Shown: one piece after another, positions 26,529-35,062 of the stretch
How the letters are laid out: every line of letters begins with the position of its first letter
Position numbering within the stretch: the stretch's first letter is position 1
Source of the DNA: Bacillus sp. M6-12
Lineage (GTDB): Bacteria; Bacillota; Bacilli; Bacillales; DSM-1321
DNA length: 64,000 bases
Assembly (NCBI RefSeq): GCF_002860285.1
Contig: NZ_PGVF01000008.1
Span: forward strand, 89,323-153,322
Reading direction: 5' to 3'
Notes under the pieces: model-generated
What the model saw: only the letters and a program-made list of their open reading frames with translations
Database searches by the model: none
Told to the model about the DNA's origin: nothing
Made by a program: the position numbers and the translations under genes

Positions 26529-28184
26529 ATGGAATGGACACCTTTTGATTCACCTTTGGAAGAACATCCTGACAGGGCTCATATCACTTATTTAGCAAGG
26601 AGCTTTTGTATTGAACCCGTGTTCATGCATCATCTATACGTCCATGGTATAAAGGATGAGGAGGATTTATCCCTCTTCCTTTTTCCATCACTTAATGACC
26701 TTCACGATCCTTTCTTGTTAAACGATATGAAAAAGGCTATCTACCGTATCGCTCGCGCCATTAAACAAAAGGAAAACATCCTTATATTTGGGGATTATGA
26801 CGTTGATGGCATTTCATCTTCAACCCTTTTATACCAAGCGTTGAAAATGTTTAAAGCCAATGTCTATTTTCGTTTACCCATTCGGAGCGAGGGATACGGA
26901 CTTTCCCCCATGGCGGTTGATAAGCTTCCAGATGATATTGCCCTAATCATAACCGTTGATAATGGATCAAGTGCCCATCCCGCATTGGAAGTTGCAAAAC
27001 GGAAAGGGATTGATGTGATAGTTACTGACCATCACGATATTCTTGGTGCTCATCCTAAGTGCCTTGCATTTATCAACCCAAAAAGAAGCGATAATACTTA
27101 CCCCTTTACAGGGTTAGCGGGTGCAGGGGTTGCATTAAAAGTTGTACAAGCCCTATTTATGGCTGCAAAAATTGATTGGGCACCTTATGCTCATCAATTC
27201 CTGGAGTTAGCCACACTTGGAACAATTGCTGATTTGATGCCACTAAAAGGTGAGAATCGTGTTATTTGCTGGTTCGGATTAAAGAAAATGAATACGGATC
27301 CACAGCCTGTTTTAAAGAAGTTATTTAAGATGTTAAAAATCAATTATGTAGACAGTTCAACCATTGGATTCCAAATCGGACCGATATTCAATTCATGTGG
27401 TCGAATTGATGATCCAAATAAAGCAGTAAGGACGCTCATTAATCCTTGTCCGACTGACCAGGAATTGTATCAACTAATCAAATTAAATAAAAAGCGGCAG
27501 GAAATGACGAAAGTGCAATTTAACCGTGTTGCAAAAAAAATTGTGGAAAATGAATGGTACAAACAAAAGGTTATCGTGGTCAATGATGACTTTGATAATG
27601 GAATTATCGGCATTATTGCTGCCAGAATAACCAGCACCTTTAAAAGACCAGCAATTGTCATTTCAAAAACAGGAACAGGTTCTGCAAGAAGTGTAAATGG
27701 AACTGACTTTTCCATCATTAACGTTATACAAAAGTGTTCTGGGCACCTAACGAAATATGGCGGTCATAAAGCTGCGGCTGGATTATCAATGGATTTAAAG
27801 CAATTCAATGAATTCAACCTTGCAATTCAAAGAGCAGCCGTTGAAGAAGCACCAATCAGACCGAAAGTTAACTATATTGGTAAAGTCCCTTTACACCAAT
27901 TCCCCATTCATTTATTTGATGACCTGGTGGCATTGGAACCGTTTGGGATGGCATTTCCCAAACCATTATTCTATAGTTCTCCGATCGTTATCAGACAGTA
28001 TCAAACATTCGGAAAGAATAATGAACATTTAAAAATTAATGTTAAAAGAAAAGAAGCTAATGCATTTTTCAAGGGCAGTTTCCTCCCACAATTACAAAGG
28101 GCTCCATTGACAGAATTCCTTTACACCCCTAATTGCATAAAGAAAAAAGATTTTCTAATCCATGATTTAAGAAACGCCAAATAA
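26529..28184 (+). CDS. RecJ-like DHH-family single-strand exonuclease
   Basis: The 551-residue protein carries the RecJ DHH motifs: FGDYDVDGISSS (D89, D91, D93), TVDNGSS, VTDHHD, TIADLMPLKGENR and the DHHA1 motif GGHKAAAGLSM. Full-length Bacillus RecJ has nearly 790 residues; this version lacks the long C-terminal part, as do mobile-element forms. It would degrade single-stranded DNA 5' to 3' with Mn2+. In an operon with a serine recombinase it may serve element maintenance or repair. A terminator follows directly. Confidence 0.9.
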   Translation: MEWTPFDSPLEEHPDRAHITYLARSFCIEPVFMHHLYVHGIKDEEDLSLFLFPSLNDLHDPFLLNDMKKAIYRIARAIKQKENILIFGDYDVDGISSSTLLYQALKMFKANVYFRLPIRSEGYGLSPMAVDKLPDDIALIITVDNGSSAHPALEVAKRKGIDVIVTDHHDILGAHPKCLAFINPKRSDNTYPFTGLAGAGVALKVVQALFMAAKIDWAPYAHQFLELATLGTIADLMPLKGENRVICWFGLKKMNTDPQPVLKKLFKMLKINYVDSSTIGFQIGPIFNSCGRIDDPNKAVRTLINPCPTDQELYQLIKLNKKRQEMTKVQFNRVAKKIVENEWYKQKVIVVNDDFDNGIIGIIAARITSTFKRPAIVISKTGTGSARSVNGTDFSIINVIQKCSGHLTKYGGHKAAAGLSMDLKQFNEFNLAIQRAAVEEAPIRPKVNYIGKVPLHQFPIHLFDDLVALEPFGMAFPKPLFYSSPIVIRQYQTFGKNNEHLKINVKRKEANAFFKGSFLPQLQRAPLTEFLYTPNCIKKKDFLIHDLRNAK

Positions 28185-28214
28185 CAAAGGAGCCTTTAAG
28201 ACTCCTTTGTTTCT
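28184..28214 (+). terminator. Terminator of the recombinase/RecJ operon
   Basis: The stem ACAAAGGAG/CTCCTTTGT with a T-rich tail begins at the stop codon of the RecJ-like gene. Confidence 0.8.
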
Positions 28215-28323
28215 TTATTTTATTACTACTTTATTTATTATTACTTTATTATTATCTTTTACTTTACCCTTCGAGGGATATTATTGGGTGACTCAAGTTC
28301 ATTTGCCTATTAAGAGAGACTAG

Positions 28324-29214
28324 CTAATCTAAATTGCCAGCCTCCACCTTGTCGTCCTCATTTACTACTACTTCCTTAAGTTTTACTCTTATCGCATTTT
28401 TGAGCATGGACTTTAAATTTCTATATGGTTTGTCCGTAATTGGGCAGCGATATTCATCCATTTCAACTATGTTATCTTCAAGACATTCCGTTTCACTAAA
28501 AAATACTGAATAAATATCTTTTATGAAAACATCGTTTTTCTTTCCATAATCCCCCACCTTACTACTGAATTCCTTACTCACATCACTGAATAGTGAAGTA
28601 AAGTCCTTATATGATAAAGTTTTATTTGAGCTTTCTCTATTTGGTTTAGATTTTATAATTGCATTATTATTAGATGAAGTTACTTGCTGATTCATCAAGG
28701 CATTCTGACCAGCCAGCTCTTTACGCATTTCCTCAACCTGTTCATATAACTCTTCCAAAAAACAGTAGTCCTCTCTAACTATTTCAAGTTCATTAGTCAG
28801 ATCATAAATCCTTTGATTTGCATGTAACAATTGATTGGATAGATTTATTATCTGATTTTCCAACTGAAGTTTTTCTAATTCCCATTCGTTAACTTTTTCT
28901 TGTGGTAAATCCTTACTCCTCACCTCTTCGGTGGTCATTTCAACCTCTTTTTCAATTGGAATATCGGAATCAATTCGAAACGCATTCTTAACATACCAAT
29001 CATGAACAGCCATTATTTCTGGCATACCTGGTCTTTGTTCTTCTATAAATTCAAATAAATCTTCATGGTGGATTCTCCAACCATCTTTACGATTTTCCGA
29101 CCTCTCCGCTCTAATTTTTCCCTCACGAATCCAACGTGTAACCATTTGTATTGAGTCTGTAATGTAATAATTCTGAAGTATGTTTAAGGCTTGGTGGACA
29201 TTATAAAAGTTCAT
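28324..29214 (-). CDS. HTH-like coiled-coil protein
   Basis: This protein of about 296 residues has an N-terminal MerR/excisionase-like DNA-binding segment (VTRWIREGKIRAERSENRKD and GWRIHHEDLFEFIEEQ). A coiled coil (about 105-175), a Ser/Asn linker and a C-terminal helical domain follow. The start at 29214 is preceded by GGGGAG at 12 nt. No named family is recognised. Similar domain orders occur in plasmid and ICE partition or replication-control proteins. Confidence 0.6.
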   Translation of the reverse strand: MNFYNVHQALNILQNYYITDSIQMVTRWIREGKIRAERSENRKDGWRIHHEDLFEFIEEQRPGMPEIMAVHDWYVKNAFRIDSDIPIEKEVEMTTEEVRSKDLPQEKVNEWELEKLQLENQIINLSNQLLHANQRIYDLTNELEIVREDYCFLEELYEQVEEMRKELAGQNALMNQQVTSSNNNAIIKSKPNRESSNKTLSYKDFTSLFSDVSKEFSSKVGDYGKKNDVFIKDIYSVFFSETECLEDNIVEMDEYRCPITDKPYRNLKSMLKNAIRVKLKEVVVNEDDKVEAGNLD

Positions 29215-29290
29215 CTGATTTAACAACTCCCCATAAATTTACCTAAGTAAATATATGAGTAGTGTCATATATAACATGTCTATTTAAGAA

Positions 29291-29316
29291 AAAAAGACCA
29301 CCTATAAAGTGGTGAT
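29291..29316 (-). terminator. Terminator of the DUF4238 gene
   Basis: The ACCAC/GTGGT stem has a T-run on the minus strand and lies 75 bp downstream of the DUF4238 gene. Confidence 0.65.
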
Positions 29317-29391
29317 CTCGAAGCGAAATTCGCAGTAATTTATGTTGTAGATTTCAACTAATCACTCGCTGTGAATAACAGAATAGGGTTT

Positions 29392-30450
29392 TTAAACTAA
29401 ACTATTCAAGATACTTTCGTCATTTGAATATATTTGTTCGTCTGATGCATTAACAATTAAATTATTGTATTTTGTTACCTCTTCTTCTTTAACTTCAATA
29501 ATTGATTGATTAGTGTTATTGGATATTAATAAAGCTAATTCAGGGGAAATTGGGTAATATAGTTCAAATTCCTTTGCTTCTTCATAAACAGAATAATCTA
29601 CAAGTGTATTAATTATTGGTTGGTCTCCTGTTATAAAGGGCAAGGAACTGATATTTTTTAGCATTACGACCCGTAAAGTACGACTCGTGCTAAGAGTCAT
29701 GGCAAGATTTGTAGCTAATATAAAATAAAGCACACTCCACACATTTTCAATTTGCGAAGGAGATACAGGCAAAGGACCCGCCGCAAATGATTTCAAGATG
29801 TTATTCTTCATCATGCTCGTTCTAACATACTGCAAACAAAGGAAAAACATAAATTCAAACTTTGCATGTGAGCTTTTCAGAAAATCGATGTTGCCGCTTT
29901 TTAGTGAATCCAAGTACGGCAAGGCTGTCTCTTCTATTTGACAATGAACATCCTCAACTAGGTTATTCATAATTACATCCAGTTTCTCTTCTTGTTGTTC
30001 GTCCCATTTACCTTGTTGTTCTAATATCTCTTTCTGTCTAAAAATGTCTGTAAATAGTTTTATCCAATTCTTATTTATCTGTTGAATTTCTTGAGTCCAA
30101 TAGTTCTTAATAAAACCTTGTTCTATTATTGAAATTTCAAGTGGACTAAGATTTCTAAGTCTATAAAAATCCCTTGCCTTTCCGATATTTTTTGGAAGTA
30201 CACGAAATACTTTATTATTTCTAAGACAGAATAAATATCCTGAATCATCTGACCATGAAGTTAAATAATATCTCCAGATATAATGCTGTCCCCGTTTTTT
30301 CTTCATTTCTGATTTACTTCCTTCGGATTTTCCTGAAGAACTATGATCGAACGTGGTAAAGATGTTGTTTGACAATTTTCTTTTATTTCTAACTGTAATT
30401 AATACAACTGCAATAACAAACACAACGATAGCTGTAATTAAATATTTCAT
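29392..30450 (-). CDS. Membrane-anchored DUF4238 protein
   Basis: The 352-residue protein has an N-terminal helix (about 3-20) and a soluble domain with the DUF4238 pattern. KRGQHYIWRYYLTSW opens the domain, followed by YLFCLRNNKVFRV and LPFITGDQPIINT, then the PISPELALLIS block. The family's function is not known to me. It is frequent in accessory regions, so a defence or stress role is possible but unproven here. It has its own terminator. Confidence 0.75.
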   Translation of the reverse strand: MKYLITAIVVFVIAVVLITVRNKRKLSNNIFTTFDHSSSGKSEGSKSEMKKKRGQHYIWRYYLTSWSDDSGYLFCLRNNKVFRVLPKNIGKARDFYRLRNLSPLEISIIEQGFIKNYWTQEIQQINKNWIKLFTDIFRQKEILEQQGKWDEQQEEKLDVIMNNLVEDVHCQIEETALPYLDSLKSGNIDFLKSSHAKFEFMFFLCLQYVRTSMMKNNILKSFAAGPLPVSPSQIENVWSVLYFILATNLAMTLSTSRTLRVVMLKNISSLPFITGDQPIINTLVDYSVYEEAKEFELYYPISPELALLISNNTNQSIIEVKEEEVTKYNNLIVNASDEQIYSNDESILNSLV

Positions 30451-30922
30451 TTATAGATCCTCCTCTCATTATTTTTACATATCAGGATATTAGCCTGTTT
30501 TCTTTGGTAAATCCTTTTTTGGATCCTTATCCTTTCAACTCCTTTATAAGTTAATCCGTCTGCAAATCAAATGCTTTACGGAACTCAGATATTTAAATGA
30601 CCTAACATCTGGCTGAGTAACAATTAAAACATTCACAGTAATTGGATTTACCTCAAAGCTTTTCCCCAAACCCAATCTAATAATCCCATTCTTCTATCCT
30701 CATCATATCACCTTTTAATGAGCTATTATTCATCGTGCTCACGATGCCATCCTATTGTTCTTTAACTAACGCACCCTTTAGTAAACCATCGTTAACACCA
30801 GCTCACAAAAGTGCTGGATTACAACTTAGGGTCAAGGGGTATATATACCTATCTTCCTTTTTCTTAATACCTCCTGCTGAGCTTTCTTTATCCCAAAGAG
30901 AACTTGACGGGAGGTGATAGGA
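30451..30922. other. Gene-free gap in the element
   Basis: No gene is seen. The stretch holds one copy of the AACTAACGCACCCTTTAG head motif (about 30766) and a palindromic GGGGTATATATACC (about 30835). Confidence 0.4.
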
Positions 30923-31111
30923 TTGAGAAAGATCTATGGGATTCAAAAATTAATCGTTTATCTTGCTTCAGTAGGTTATCCGCTTGCTGAGGAGCAAGTC
31001 CACGATCTTATTCTAAATAAAGATATACCTCATCTTAGACCTATCAGTAATATGATTGTCTTTAATTTAGATCATATAGATTGGTGGGTTAGTCAGCGAT
31101 TAAAACCATAG
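30923..31111 (+). CDS. Small excisionase-like HTH protein
   Basis: The 62-residue protein starts at TTG with GGGAGG at about 8 nt and reads YLASVGYPLAEEQVHDLILN, then IPHLRPISNMIVFNLDHIDW. The pattern resembles small MerR/Xis-type winged-helix DNA-binding proteins. A terminator follows at once. As a small DNA-binding protein in a serine-recombinase element it is a candidate directionality factor; this is inference. Confidence 0.6.
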   Translation: MRKIYGIQKLIVYLASVGYPLAEEQVHDLILNKDIPHLRPISNMIVFNLDHIDWWVSQRLKP

Positions 31112-31116
31112 TTCGG

Positions 31117-31141
31117 ACCCTGCTTAGGCAGGGTTTACTTT
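31117..31141 (+). terminator. Terminator
   Basis: ACCCTGC/GCAGGGT with a T-rich tail lies 6 bp after the small HTH gene. Confidence 0.75.
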
Positions 31142-31152
31142 TTGTTTCAATT

Positions 31153-31366
31153 TCAACTAAAGCCCCCGTTAGCCATCCATGAAGCTCAAGATCAGCGCTT
31201 CACCACAGAGAATGAAAATATTGCGAACTGCCCATACTGGTTCTGAATCCAGTCAATCTAATGCATAGACCAATGAAATGTGCCTCTCTCCATTTCTTCA
31301 ACGAATGAGAAGGGTCTTCTTTGGCATTGTCTTTTTCGAAGTTACAGAAGTTTATATTTATGGAAT
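31153..31366 (+). mobile_element. IS110-family relic without transposase
   Basis: The left part (CCGTTAGCCATCCATGAAGC, GCGCTTCACCACAGAGAATG, CCCATACTGGTTCTGAATCC) matches the non-coding left end of the IS110 element at 57511. The right part (GCATTGTCTTTTTCGAAGTT, ACAGAAGTTTATATTTATGG) matches its right end near 59085-59115. Everything between, including the transposase, is missing. Confidence 0.7.
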
Positions 31367-31395
31367 TTGCAATTTTTCCCGTTTCCTGTTACGAT
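31367..31395 (+). promoter_or_regulatory. Sigma-A promoter of the element's cold-shock gene
   Basis: TTGCAA, 17 nt, TACGAT. It implies a leader of about 115 nt that contains a GTGCG-GTAA-CGCAC hairpin (31487-31500) just before the ribosome site, a plausible temperature-sensitive element. Confidence 0.6.
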
Positions 31396-31515
31396 AAGAA
31401 AGAATTATTTTTGTTCGGTGTAAAGGATAGTATGAGTATCGACTTTTCGTCTTGATGATCACTTTGGGCAAGGATAGTAACACATTGTGCGGTAACGCAC
31501 TAGGAGGCAACACAA

Positions 31516-31716
31516 ATGGAACAAGGTACAGTTAAATGGTTTAATGCAGAAAAAGGTTTCGGCTTTATCGAACGTGAAAATGGAGACGACGTATTCGTAC
31601 ACTTCTCTGCTATCCAAAGTGAAGGTTTCAAATCTTTAGACGAAGGTCAAAAAGTAACGTTTGACGTTGAGCAAGGTGCTCGAGGCGCTCAAGCTGCTAA
31701 CGTTCAAAAAGCTTAA
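31516..31716 (+). CDS. Cold-shock protein (CspA family)
   Basis: The 66-residue Csp reads [19 protein letters not shown], with RNP1 KGFGFI and RNP2 VFVHFSAI. It is highly similar to the host-side Csp at 4628 but distinct. AGGAGG lies 8 nt before the ATG, with a long structured leader. It is a complete cold-shock transcription unit carried as cargo. Confidence 0.95.
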   Translation: MEQGTVKWFNAEKGFGFIERENGDDVFVHFSAIQSEGFKSLDEGQKVTFDVEQGARGAQAANVQKA

Positions 31717-31733
31717 TCTTAAATCGATTATAC

Positions 31734-31767
31734 AAACAGGCTCTATATATAGAGCCTGTTTTTTTAT
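31734..31767 (+). terminator. Terminator of the cold-shock gene
   Basis: A perfect palindromic stem AAACAGGCTCTATA/TATAGAGCCTGTTT is followed by a T-run. Confidence 0.92.
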
Positions 31768-32162
31768 GTTCTCTGTATAATACTTAATAAAAACCCCCAC
31801 TCATACGTTCGAGTAGGGTAATGGTACAGGTAATGTAAAATGATTTAAAGCTTCAAAGGTTTGTTTGTAGTATAACATACCGATTGACAAAATGAGGAAT
31901 GTATATGGTTATTTATTTTTCTTTTAATTAAATTTTGGAGGATCAACCATATTATTTGTTTCTGGCAATTAATTGATGTATGTTTTGGCAGTATGTTAAT
32001 CAATCTTTGTGAATTATTACTTAAGGGAAATATGTATAAATACTAATATTTATACATATTTATGAAATTATGCTAACTGCACTAACGGGCAGTTTACTTT
32101 AAGAAAAGACTATTAAAACATTTCTGAAATGTTATCATAAGAATTAAAAGGAGAAAAACGTA
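31768..32162. other. Gene-free gap
   Basis: The stretch holds a weak hairpin ACCCCCACTC..GAGTAGGGT near 31793-31819 and a repeat-like AACTGCACTAACGGGCAGTT palindrome near 32074. No gene was found. Confidence 0.4.
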
Positions 32163-33026
32163 ATGAAATTTTACATAGTTGATGTTTTTGCGGAAAAACC
32201 ATATGAAGGAAATCAATTAGCTGTTTGTATTCCTGATGAGGATATTAAACAAGAAGAAATGCAACAAATTGCAAAGGAAATAAACTTTTCAGAAACTACA
32301 TTTATTATGTCAGGATTACAAAAAAATAGTGGCTACAATGTAAAGATTTTTACACCTGATTCAGAGATACCATTTGCGGGACATCCTACACTTGGTACTG
32401 CATACGTTATTCAACGTTTCATAGATGGTAATAATTCAAATGAAATTAAACTTAATCTTGAAGTTGGACAGATTCCTGTAATGTTTAATGGTCAAGAGGG
32501 TTGGATGTTACAAAACCAACCAATATTTAAAAATACAATAGACGCAGAAATTATTTCGAAAATTCTCCAAATTGACATTGGGGATATCAATGTTGAACTT
32601 CCTGTCCAAGTAGTTTCAACTGGATTACCAAGCATTATTGTAAATTTAAAGACTTTAGATGCAGTAAACCGATGTAAAATAAATCATAAACTTTATGACG
32701 AACTTTTAGAGGAAATAGGAGATGCAAATATTCTTATCTTTACAAAAGAAACAGTAAATCCATCTAACGATTTACATGCAAGAGTCTTTATGTTTACGTC
32801 AGGTCATTTAGAAGACCCCGCTACGGGCAGTGCTAACGGAAATTTAGCTGGGTATTTATTAGAACATAACGTTTTTGATAGCCAGGATATAAGTTATTCA
32901 GTTGAACAAGGTTATTCGATTAATAGGAAATCATTATTAAAAGCAGTAGCTACTAAAAATAATTCCAAATACACAATACAAATAGGTGGTAGTGCTTTTG
33001 TTGTAGCAGAAGGCAAATGGTTATAA
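32163..33026 (+). CDS. PhzF-family isomerase/epimerase
   Basis: The 287-residue protein follows the PhzF fold: DVFAEKPYEGNQLAV at the N-terminus, catalytic Glu44 in NFSETTF, DSEIPFAGHPTLGTA and the C-terminal EDPATGSANGNLAGYL motif. Family members act on small metabolites such as trans-2,3-dihydro-3-hydroxyanthranilate; the substrate of most bacterial relatives is unknown. AAAGGAG precedes the ATG. It is a single-gene unit. Confidence 0.92.
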   Translation: MKFYIVDVFAEKPYEGNQLAVCIPDEDIKQEEMQQIAKEINFSETTFIMSGLQKNSGYNVKIFTPDSEIPFAGHPTLGTAYVIQRFIDGNNSNEIKLNLEVGQIPVMFNGQEGWMLQNQPIFKNTIDAEIISKILQIDIGDINVELPVQVVSTGLPSIIVNLKTLDAVNRCKINHKLYDELLEEIGDANILIFTKETVNPSNDLHARVFMFTSGHLEDPATGSANGNLAGYLLEHNVFDSQDISYSVEQGYSINRKSLLKAVATKNNSKYTIQIGGSAFVVAEGKWL

Positions 33027-33280
33027 TATGATATTGAACTAACGGGGGCTTTTGTTTAATATCAATAAGTATCAATAAGTCGAAAATATGCAAGTTTTTA
33101 TTCATTTCTTGCATATATTCGGCTTTTTTATATTCAAAAAACATACTGCCATAAACAGCATTTCTTAATTGCCAAATACACATATTATTATATGATTCGT
33201 CTGAAATTAATCTTATTGATCACAAATGATAATACCCGTTTCGGGATAAAAAAATTTAAACTATTTAAATTCTATAATGA

Positions 33281-33355
33281 TTAATTAGCATCACAAGCTA
33301 TACCGTCATTATCCCTATCAAGGTCGTGTGGGTCTTGAGAAGGGTTCCCCCAGAT
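33281..33355 (-). pseudogene. Fragment of an Excalibur-domain gene
   Basis: The minus strand reads GNPSQDPHDLDRDNDGIAC followed by DAN and a stop. This is nearly identical to the last residues of the Excalibur protein at 39945, but nothing upstream of it is a protein of that kind. It is a duplicated 3' end left in a gene-free region. Confidence 0.75.
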
Positions 33356-33359
33356 GAGT

Positions 33360-33791
33360 GAGTTATCCCCTATATCCACGCTTTTGTTTAATGATTTCAG
33401 CCAAACCAAACGACCTTCTGCCTATATATGAATTTGGTTCATCAATGTCGGGCAATAAGCTTCCTAATGAAACACCTCCCAAATATCCGATTGTAAATGG
33501 ATATGAAATAATAGTTGCCACCAGCCGCCGCAGCGATGGATGTAGCTAAATGGGTTTTATAAAGGATGATACTACCTCCTTTCTAAGGAGTATATACCTA
33601 GCTTATTTATTCATTTTTTATGTTTTAGAACCCAATATAATACCAAGCCACAACATTTATTCTGGTCGACTGCACAAAAAAAACGACTATTCTAATGAAT
33701 AGACAAAATGTAGTACAAGTTTACAAGCACTTGGGCGAAGAGTAAGATAATAAAGGATGATATAAACCGTTAATAAGAGGAGTTGATTTTC
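33360..33791. other. Gene-free gap
   Basis: A weak hairpin-like ACGACTATTCTAATGAATAG lies near 33681. No gene with a ribosome site is visible. Confidence 0.35.
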
Positions 33792-33902
33792 TTGGTTTGT
33801 CAAAGTAAGAACGAACCAGAACCCAGTTCGAACACAGGGGAAGTCATAATCGTACAAACCCTTAGATGTTTGATTAAAGAAATCGACTCTTTTGTTTTGT
33901 AA
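33792..33902 (+). CDS. Possible 36-residue protein upstream of corA
   Basis: A TTG at 33792 follows AAGAGGAG at about 9 nt and opens 36 codons (VCQSKNEPEPSSNTGEVIIV, then TLRCLIKEIDSFVL). It ends 40 bp before corA. It may be a small protein or a leader peptide controlling corA. Confidence 0.4.
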   Translation: MVCQSKNEPEPSSNTGEVIIVQTLRCLIKEIDSFVL

Positions 33903-33942
33903 GAGTATTTTGACTTCCTTAAAGAGATAAGGAGGTTATAAC

Positions 33943-34881
33943 ATGCTGAATATTTATTTAACTAACGAAAATGGTGTCCTTCATGAAACCGATGAAATAA
34001 CTAAAGGATGCTGGATTAACCTGGTGTCGCCTACTGAACTTGAAATCATTCGAGTTGCAAAAACTTTAAATCTACCTATAGACTTTTTAAAAGATCCACT
34101 AGATGAAGAGGAACGCTCAAGGATTGAGAAAGATAATAATAATGTTTTAATTATCGTTAACATGCCGTTACTGTCAAAAGACGAAAATGACATTCCTATA
34201 TATGACACAATCCCTTTGGGGATGATTATTGCAAATGATTGTTTTATTACAATCTGCTTGAAAGATAATCCCATTTTTCACGTTTTTGCGCAAAACAAAA
34301 TTAAACAATTCTTTACCTTTAAACGAACAAGGTTTGCCTTTCAAATTCTGTATTTAATAGCCACTTCTTTCCTAAAATATCTTAAGCAAATCATTAAAAA
34401 AACTGACAGGATTGAAAAAGAGCTGCATGAGTCATTGAAGAACAAAGAACTGTTCTCGTTACTGAACATGCAAAAGAGTTTAGTTTATTTCACAACATCC
34501 TTAAAATCCAATAACATCGTTATGCAGAAGATGTTAAAAAGCAATTATCTAAAAATGTTTGAAGATGACCAAGAATTGCTGGAGGACGTAATCATAGAAA
34601 ATCAACAAGCAATTGAGATGGCTGAAACCCATACAACCATTCTAAGTGGAATGATGGATGCTTTTGCATCTGTTATTTCAAATAACTTGAATATGGTGAT
34701 GAAGTTTTTAGCTTCAGTGACCATCATCTTAGCTTTACCGACAATGGTATCAAGTTTTTACGGGATGAATGTCGGTATCCCTTTTCAAGATAACCCTTTT
34801 GCTTTTTATGGTGCCATTATTTTATCCGTCATTCTTTCATCCATTACCGCGTTTATCTTTTGGAAGAAGAGATTTTTTTAA
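33943..34881 (+). CDS. CorA-family Mg2+ transporter
   Basis: The 312-residue protein has the CorA layout: a soluble alpha/beta N-terminal domain, a long stalk helix (about 145-245) and two C-terminal helices. The YGMN selectivity motif (SSFYGMNVG) follows TM1, and a basic KKRFF tail ends it. It would form a pentameric Mg2+ or Co2+ channel. A second, different CorA gene converges from the other strand across a shared terminator region. Confidence 0.93.
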   Translation: MLNIYLTNENGVLHETDEITKGCWINLVSPTELEIIRVAKTLNLPIDFLKDPLDEEERSRIEKDNNNVLIIVNMPLLSKDENDIPIYDTIPLGMIIANDCFITICLKDNPIFHVFAQNKIKQFFTFKRTRFAFQILYLIATSFLKYLKQIIKKTDRIEKELHESLKNKELFSLLNMQKSLVYFTTSLKSNNIVMQKMLKSNYLKMFEDDQELLEDVIIENQQAIEMAETHTTILSGMMDAFASVISNNLNMVMKFLASVTIILALPTMVSSFYGMNVGIPFQDNPFAFYGAIILSVILSSITAFIFWKKRFF

Positions 34882-34917
34882 TACTAGCCTTAGCAGTTCT
34901 TAATTAAAAGCCATGAC

Positions 34918-34956
34918 AAAAAGAGCTTGGAAATTCATTTCCCAGCTCTTTTTTTA
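34918..34956. terminator. Terminator between converging corA genes
   Basis: AAAAAGAGCT/AGCTCTTTTT arms with inner GG/CC pairs and a T-run. It is placed for the plus-strand corA and may also serve the minus-strand copy. Confidence 0.85.
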
Positions 34957-35062
34957 TCTCATCATTTACTGTTCAACTTGACTAAAATTTTACGGTAGCA
35001 CCTAAAGCATTCTCTAAACTTTCCTTGGATATTTGTTAAACATTCACCTAACCATTTTCTTC

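Noticed and set aside
33358..33549. 63-codon plus-strand frame
   Set aside because: No ribosome site, and it overlaps the region of the Excalibur gene fragment.
33780..33942. M-box magnesium riboswitch before corA
   Set aside because: None of the conserved M-box blocks could be matched by eye; a small reading frame explains part of the leader.
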